Shown here: positions 59,940-64,000 of the stretch, in pieces
Layout of the letters: the number at the start of each line of letters is the position of its first letter
Position numbering within the stretch: position 1 is the stretch's first letter
DNA from: Conchiformibius sp.
GTDB taxonomy: Bacteria > Pseudomonadota > Gammaproteobacteria > Burkholderiales > Neisseriaceae
DNA: 64,000 nucleotides
Direction: 5' to 3'
Assembly (NCBI GenBank): GCA_029984035.1
Contig: JASBYJ010000007.1
Location: 40,110-104,109 of the forward strand
The notes under the pieces: model-generated
Told to the model about the DNA's origin: nothing
What the model saw: the letters and a program-made list of their open reading frames with translations, nothing else
Databases searched by the model: none
Translations under genes and position numbers: made by a program

Positions 59940-60884
59940 ATGAATCTGCTGTTTATCGCCGACCCGCTTGCCACCTTCAAAACCTATAAAGACACCACCT
60001 ATGCCATGATGCGCGAAGCCGCACGGCGCGGACACCGCTTGTTCCACACCTTGAGCGGCGATTTGTCGGTGCGCGGCGGGCGCGTGTTTGCCCGTGCCGC
60101 CGCCTTTGATTTTTTGGAAGGCGAACAATGGTTTCGCTGCGATGCGCCCGCCGATACCGAATTGAACGGCTTTGATGCCGTCATCATGCGCACCGACCCG
60201 CCGTTTGACCTGCAATATCTCTATGCCACCCAGCTGCTTACGCTGGCGGCGCAACAGGGTGCAAAAGTGTTCAATAGCGGGCAGGCGATGCGCGATTTTA
60301 ATGAAAAACTGGCGATTTTGAACTTCGCCGAATTTACCGCGCCCACGCTGGTTTGCACCCGCGCCGCCGAAGTGCGCGAATTTTTGCGCGAACACGGCGA
60401 CATCATCGTCAAACCGCTTGACGGCATGGGCGGCATGGGCATTTTCCGCCTGCGCGGTGGCGACCCGAATACCGGCAGCATTTTGGAAACGTTGATGCAA
60501 CTGGACAGCCGCACCATTATGGCGCAACGCTACCTGCCCGCAATCGTACACGGCGACAAACGCGTATTGATTATTGACGGCAAAACCGTGCCTTACGCCT
60601 TGGCGCGGATTCCGCAGCAGGGCGAAACGCGCGGCAATTTGGCGGCGGGCGGGCGCGGCGTGGCGCAGGAACTGTCCCTACGCGACCGCGAAATCGCCGA
60701 CAGCCTCGCACCCGAACTGAAACGGCGCGGCATTTTGCTGGCGGGTTTGGACATTATCGGCGACTGCCTGACCGAAGTAAACGTTACCAGTCCCACCGGT
60801 TTCCAAGAAATCATGAAGCAGAAACAATATGATGTCGCGTCAGAGTTTGTGAACGCGCTGGAAAATGCGGCGCAGGCTGCCTGA
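59940..60884 (+). CDS. gshB: Glutathione synthetase
   Basis: A protein of 314 residues, ATP-grasp fold, joining gamma-glutamylcysteine and glycine. Landmarks are LLFIADPLATFKTYKDTTYAMM, MRTDPPFDLQYLYATQLL, IIVKPLDGMGGMGIFRL (ATP loop), QRYLPAIVHGDKRVLIIDG and GDCLTEVNVTSPTGFQEI (Mg and substrate binding). The end AAQAA and the TGA stop lie in an uptake-sequence core, and a terminator follows at once. gshA is not in the window. Confidence 0.97.
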   Translation: MNLLFIADPLATFKTYKDTTYAMMREAARRGHRLFHTLSGDLSVRGGRVFARAAAFDFLEGEQWFRCDAPADTELNGFDAVIMRTDPPFDLQYLYATQLLTLAAQQGAKVFNSGQAMRDFNEKLAILNFAEFTAPTLVCTRAAEVREFLREHGDIIVKPLDGMGGMGIFRLRGGDPNTGSILETLMQLDSRTIMAQRYLPAIVHGDKRVLIIDGKTVPYALARIPQQGETRGNLAAGGRGVAQELSLRDREIADSLAPELKRRGILLAGLDIIGDCLTEVNVTSPTGFQEIMKQKQYDVASEFVNALENAAQAA

Positions 60885-60917
60885 AAAAACGCACGGTTGG
60901 AAACCGTGCGTTTTTTA
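60885..60917 (+). terminator. Terminator after gshB
   Basis: CGCACGGTT (60891-60899) and AACCGTGCG (60903-60911) form the stem with A6 before and T6 after. It begins in the uptake sequence that includes the gshB stop. Confidence 0.92.
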
Positions 60918-61102
60918 GAGTATATCGTCATGATTAACTCATTTGATTTGAGGCAGAAAAGTTGATGTTTCTAGGAGAAAATCAAAGCAAGGTTGGATAT
61001 TTTGCACGGATTTCAACGCGAAAACGGCGATTTTGCGGAGTGAAAGAAAGGCTGTGAAGCTTATGATGACACATGTTAAATCCGAGTAGATAGATACGGA
61101 GC

Positions 61103-61208
61103 ACTGTCATTTCTGCACAGGAGGGAATTCCAATCGGTGCAAACCCCATGCTTTGGAAAAATCGATTTCTCAAGTCCGAACATAGATTCCCGTATTCGCG
61201 GGAATGAC
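61103..61208. repeat. Neisserial mosaic element bounded by dRS3-like repeats
   Basis: The right boundary is an exact dRS3 pattern, ATTCCCGTATTCGCGGGAAT (61186-61205; ATTCCC, 8 nt, GGGAAT). The left boundary is a degenerate TGTCATTTCTGCACAGGAGG at 61107-61126, like the usual TCATTCCCGCGCAGGCGGG. The ~60 bp between have no coding character. This fits the intergenic mosaic (NIME) layout of Neisseria. It lies just upstream of thyA. Confidence 0.65.
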
Positions 61209-61247
61209 GGCTTGCTGTTAGAATTCGTTTTTTTGACGGATATTGCC

Positions 61248-62042
61248 ATGCAAACCTACCTTGATTTGATGCGCCACATTCTCGACAACGGCACCGACAA
61301 AGCCGACCGCACCGGCACCGGCACGCGCTCGGTGTTCGGCTACCAAATGCGTTTTGATTTGGCGCAAGGTTTTCCCCTGCTCACCACCAAAAAACTGCAT
61401 TTGCGTTCCATTATTTACGAACTGCTGTGGTTTTTGCGCGGCGACACCAACATCAAATATCTGAAAGACCATCAAGTTTCCATTTGGGACGAATGGGCGG
61501 ACGAACACGGTGAGTTGGGCCCCGTCTATGGCTACCAATGGCGTTCCTGGCCTGCGCCCGATGGCCGCCATATTGACCAAATTTCCAATGTCGTCAATCA
61601 GATAAAAAACAATCCCGATTCGCGCCGCCTGATGGTGTCGGCGTGGAATCCTGCGCTGGTGGACGAGATGGCGCTGCCGCCCTGCCATGCGCTGTTTCAG
61701 TTTTATGTTGCGGGCGGGCGGCTGTCGTGCCAGCTTTACCAGCGCAGCGCGGACGTGTTTCTCGGCGTGCCGTTCAATATCGCCAGCTATGCGCTGCTGA
61801 CGATGATGGTGGCGCAGGTGTGCGGGCTGCGGGCGGGCGAGTTTGTCCACACGCTCGGCGATGCCCATCTTTACCGCAATCATTTCGAACAGGCGCAACT
61901 GCAACTGCAACGCAAGCCGCGCTCTTTGCCGACCATGCGTTTGAATCCTGAAGTAAGCAGCATTTTCGATTTTAAATTTGAAGATTTTGAATTGTCGGAT
62001 TACGACCCGCATCCGCATATTAAGGCCGAAGTCTCGGTTTAG
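61248..62042 (+). CDS. thyA: Thymidylate synthase
   Basis: A protein of 264 residues that methylates dUMP with methylene-tetrahydrofolate. The catalytic Cys is in MALPPCHALFQFYV; other motifs are DKADRTGTGTRSVFGYQMRFDL, YELLWFLRGDTNIKYL, RSADVFLGVPFNIASYALLTMMVA and GDAHLYRNHFEQA. ATG 61248 chosen; the open frame reaches 61137, which runs through the repeat element. It converges with the uncharacterised gene at the right edge. Confidence 0.97.
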   Translation: MQTYLDLMRHILDNGTDKADRTGTGTRSVFGYQMRFDLAQGFPLLTTKKLHLRSIIYELLWFLRGDTNIKYLKDHQVSIWDEWADEHGELGPVYGYQWRSWPAPDGRHIDQISNVVNQIKNNPDSRRLMVSAWNPALVDEMALPPCHALFQFYVAGGRLSCQLYQRSADVFLGVPFNIASYALLTMMVAQVCGLRAGEFVHTLGDAHLYRNHFEQAQLQLQRKPRSLPTMRLNPEVSSIFDFKFEDFELSDYDPHPHIKAEVSV

Positions 62043-62081
62043 ATATTTTGTGTTGCATATGTCGGATTGGATGGTAAAACG

Positions 62082-62118
62082 TTTCAGGCAGCCTGTGTTT
62101 GATGCAGGCTGCCTGAAA
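62082..62118. terminator. Convergent uptake-sequence hairpin
   Basis: TTTCAGGCAGCCTG (62082-62095) and CAGGCTGCCTGAAA (62105-62118) form a 14-bp perfect stem between thyA and the converging right-edge gene. Confidence 0.65.
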
Positions 62119-62149
62119 TGTTTCGGCGGGAAGGAGGGTATTCGGAATG

Positions 62150-64000
62150 TCAGCGGTCGCTGCCGCGCCATTTTTCTATAGGTTCTTCCAATTCTTGCAT
62201 GAAGTCGGGCAGATTGAAATCGGAACGGTATTCAGGCAGCGAAATAACGCGCGGCAGCTTGGTGATGCCGTTGATGCCGTCGGGAAAGGCATAGTTGCGT
62301 TGGCGTTCGTCTGTAATCAATAGTGAATCGAATTCCAAATGCACCGTGTTTTCTTTGAGGTTTTTAGGCATATAGAAAATATCGCTGTGTACTTTATACG
62401 CAATTTCGCGTACTTCTTTTTTCAGTTCTTTCAATCGTTCTTCTTGGGATTCGCGGATTTTCAGCAGTTTGCCGACAAGGGAGGGCTTGCCGGCAAGTTT
62501 GGCTTCCATTTTTTCTACGGCAGCCTGTGCGGGCTTGTAGGCTTTGAGTCCTTCCTGCGTGATTTTGCGTACATATTTCATTCCTTCGGTACAAGCCAGA
62601 TGGTTGGCGTTCCATTCTTCATCGGATTGCAGGGAGAAGATGTTGTCGTAACGTTTTTCCAAAAATGCGGCGTAGGCAACCAGACGTCCGAACATAATAT
62701 TCGGGACAGTTTTGCCCAATAGGGCGGGCTGGCTTTGGAAGTCTCTGAATACGCTGAGAATGTTGCCGAAAAGCTGGCGGATGCCGATATAGAGGAATTC
62801 GTATTCTTCCTGATTGGTTGCCATTTTGCGTAAGGCGTGGTGCAGCGGTTGGAGAATGTGCATGCACAGTTGCTGTTCGTAGTTGGCCAAGCGCAGGGCG
62901 ATGGCCTGTTCCAAATCGACTTTCCCTGCTTCCAAAGGGGCGAACAGCAGGGGAATCAAGGTATCGTCATGGTAGTTTTCGAGTTTTTCCACCCATTCCA
63001 CAATTTCACGGCTCACGCCGCTGTCTATGGTGATGATTTGGTGTATCTGTTCTTTGAAACGGTTGATGTATTGGTGGTCGGCATTGGCAAGCAGTGCGGT
63101 GTTGATGCCGACTCCGTTGAGCAGGATGCGGGTGCGTGAAAACAGGGTTTCTTCCTGAAGGAAACGGCGCACGGCAAACGGGTTGTTACCGTGTCCCGAA
63201 GTGGGTGCGATGGAAAACAGGTATTTGGAAGCCTGTACTATCTCCAAGCGGCGGACGTTTTTTTCTTCGTTGAGAAAGGTGTTGACCAGCGGATAAGGAG
63301 ATTGGTCCAGCCGCCGTTTGGATAGCGTTTGAAACCAACTGCCCATGAGTTGTTGTTTTAAATACACTTCGTTGATAAAGGTTTTTAAAGACGGTGTGTT
63401 TAGGCCGCGCGTATTCGGCGGTGCGGCGATTTCGGTTTTGGTGCGGATGATAGCGGCTGCGGCATAGACGAATTCCTGAAACAGTCTTTGTTTGAGTACA
63501 TGGACGGCAAGTGCATCGCGCACGGGCAGAGAGCGGATTTGCCCTAACACGTTTTCTAATAAATCGGCGATTTGGGTGGCGGAAGTGTAGTCTTTCAGAG
63601 TTTCGAGATACATATTGACGCGGGAAACGAGGGTGCGGATATGTTTGGCTTGTTCGTTGGCGTCTTGGGCGACTTTTTGCAGGCTGTCGCAGCTGTCGTC
63701 AGGGCGGTATTCAAAGTTTTTTTTCTCTGAATTCCAGTAGATTTTTTTCGGGACGAGAATTTGGGTGGAGATGTTTTTGCGTTCTTGTGCGGAAACGCTG
63801 CGGAAGATTTCGAAAAGATTGTCTTGCCAGAATACGTCTAAACGCGGGTCGATTTGATTGACGCGGCTTCTGACGGGATAGGGGATGTATTCTTCAGGCA
63901 GGATATAGTCGGTTGGTGAAGTGATGTTGTTAAAACGGACGGACTGTTGTCTGTTGTCTGTTGTCTGTTGTCTGTTGTCTGTTGTCTGTTGTCTGTTGTC
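62150..64000 (-). CDS. Large uncharacterised gene with heptamer repeats near its 5' side (partial)
   Basis: The frame is open from the window edge to a stop at 62150, at least 616 residues. An internal ATG at 63613 could start a 487-residue form, but upstream codons keep a natural protein character (VRFNNITSPTDYILPEEYIP, RLDVFWQDNLFEIFRSVSAQ, WNSEKKNFEYRPDD), so the true start lies further upstream. The protein is soluble, helical and without signal peptide or known motif. A helical stretch rich in Lys/Glu lies near the C-terminus (KLLKIRESQEERLKELKKEV). The tract at 63944-64000 encodes TTDNRQQ repeats in this frame. Confidence 0.8.
   Translation of the reverse strand, partial: DNRQQTTDNRQQTTDNRQQSVRFNNITSPTDYILPEEYIPYPVRSRVNQIDPRLDVFWQDNLFEIFRSVSAQERKNISTQILVPKKIYWNSEKKNFEYRPDDSCDSLQKVAQDANEQAKHIRTLVSRVNMYLETLKDYTSATQIADLLENVLGQIRSLPVRDALAVHVLKQRLFQEFVYAAAAIIRTKTEIAAPPNTRGLNTPSLKTFINEVYLKQQLMGSWFQTLSKRRLDQSPYPLVNTFLNEEKNVRRLEIVQASKYLFSIAPTSGHGNNPFAVRRFLQEETLFSRTRILLNGVGINTALLANADHQYINRFKEQIHQIITIDSGVSREIVEWVEKLENYHDDTLIPLLFAPLEAGKVDLEQAIALRLANYEQQLCMHILQPLHHALRKMATNQEEYEFLYIGIRQLFGNILSVFRDFQSQPALLGKTVPNIMFGRLVAYAAFLEKRYDNIFSLQSDEEWNANHLACTEGMKYVRKITQEGLKAYKPAQAAVEKMEAKLAGKPSLVGKLLKIRESQEERLKELKKEVREIAYKVHSDIFYMPKNLKENTVHLEFDSLLITDERQRNYAFPDGINGITKLPRVISLPEYRSDFNLPDFMQELEEPIEKWRGSDR
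63944..64000. repeat. Heptanucleotide tandem repeat, at least eight copies
   Basis: Perfect copies of CTGTTGT (minus strand ACAACAG) fill 63944-63999 and the array runs off the window. On the minus strand three units encode TTDNRQQ, and no frame through the array has a stop. Since 7 is not a multiple of 3, gain or loss of a unit changes the frame of the gene downstream of it. Confidence 0.97.

Noticed and set aside
59724..60551. A 275-codon minus-strand frame over gshB
   Set aside because: It is antisense to gshB and the small membrane gene; translation lacks domain character.
1..64000. Correia elements, insertion sequences, prophage genes, CRISPR arrays
   Set aside because: I looked for the Correia ends, transposase or integrase motifs, phage structural genes and regularly spaced repeats and saw none.
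63941..64000. Heptamer array as a CRISPR or microsatellite-type assembly artefact
   Set aside because: Units are perfect, coding in frame, without spacers, and flanked by normal sequence; an artefact at the window edge cannot be fully excluded, but in-frame coding on the left side argues against it.

Overview
The window is a stretch of bacterial chromosome from the family Neisseriaceae. The strongest sign is a 12-bp DNA uptake sequence, AGGCTGCCTGAA (reverse complement TTCAGGCAGCCT), which occurs dozens of times in both orientations, between genes and inside them. This is the 'sim' dialect known from Simonsiella-type relatives, not the GCCGTCTGAA core of the pathogenic Neisseria. Gene content agrees: a P64k-type lipoyl-E3, the hinT-tatABC block, petABC, System II cytochrome c maturation, PilS/PilR, mosaic repeat elements bounded by dRS3-like sites, and a BamE/OmpA lipoprotein. 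I cannot name the genus or species from sequence alone. Nothing looks like a prophage, plasmid, insertion sequence or CRISPR array; this is mostly core genome.

Layout. 1-4.9 kb: end of anmK, rluE, argS, hisH, hisA and a small membrane protein. 5-7.2 kb: a lone methyltransferase and a tRNA-Arg/tRNA-Glu operon, both on the minus strand. 7.3-14.3 kb: a DnaQ-like exonuclease, a lipoprotein, greA, a gamma-carbonic-anhydrase-like protein, a metallophosphoesterase, miaA, an RDD protein and an OmpA-family lipoprotein. 14.4-20.5 kb: YqhA-like and RDD membrane proteins, asd, a decayed gene, trpA and lpdA. 20.7-31.5 kb, all minus strand: lipoprotein-trpC-lipoprotein-dsbD-ccsA-hldD, a further lipoprotein, proA, a HerA-like ATPase and an EF-hand protein. 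31.7-34.6 kb: divergent pmbA/darP and a degenerate intergenic region with direct repeats. 34.6-45.1 kb, plus strand: parC, pilS-pilR, moxR-DUF58, an EnvC-like protein, ttcA and gph. 45.6-50 kb, minus strand: petABC, bactofilin and an M23 peptidase. 50.2-52 kb: leuA carrying an in-frame helix-turn-helix extension. 52.5-52.9 kb: RNase P RNA. 53.4-62 kb: FKBP, mltB, hinT-tatABC, ansA, upp, DUF2322, gshB and thyA. 62-64 kb: a large uncharacterised gene whose 5' part runs into a heptanucleotide tandem repeat at the window edge.

Functional themes. Envelope and redox biogenesis are prominent: DsbD and CcsA, Cys-rich lipoproteins, Tat export with its Rieske client, and cytochrome bc1. Several proteins act on cell wall and shape (AnmK, MltB, EnvC, bactofilin with M23 peptidase). 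Amino-acid synthesis genes (his, trp, leu, pro, asd) are scattered singly rather than grouped. Uptake sequences double as structure: inverted pairs sit where terminators are expected, and at least five genes take their stop codon from within one.

The observations most worth following are the heptamer-repeat gene at the right edge (likely phase-variable), the helix-turn-helix extension on LeuA, the promoter-hairpin-greA leader, the upp promoter lying in the loop of a terminator hairpin, the Cys-rich lipoproteins around dsbD/trpC, and three decayed genes at 17.1, 34.0 and 45.1 kb.
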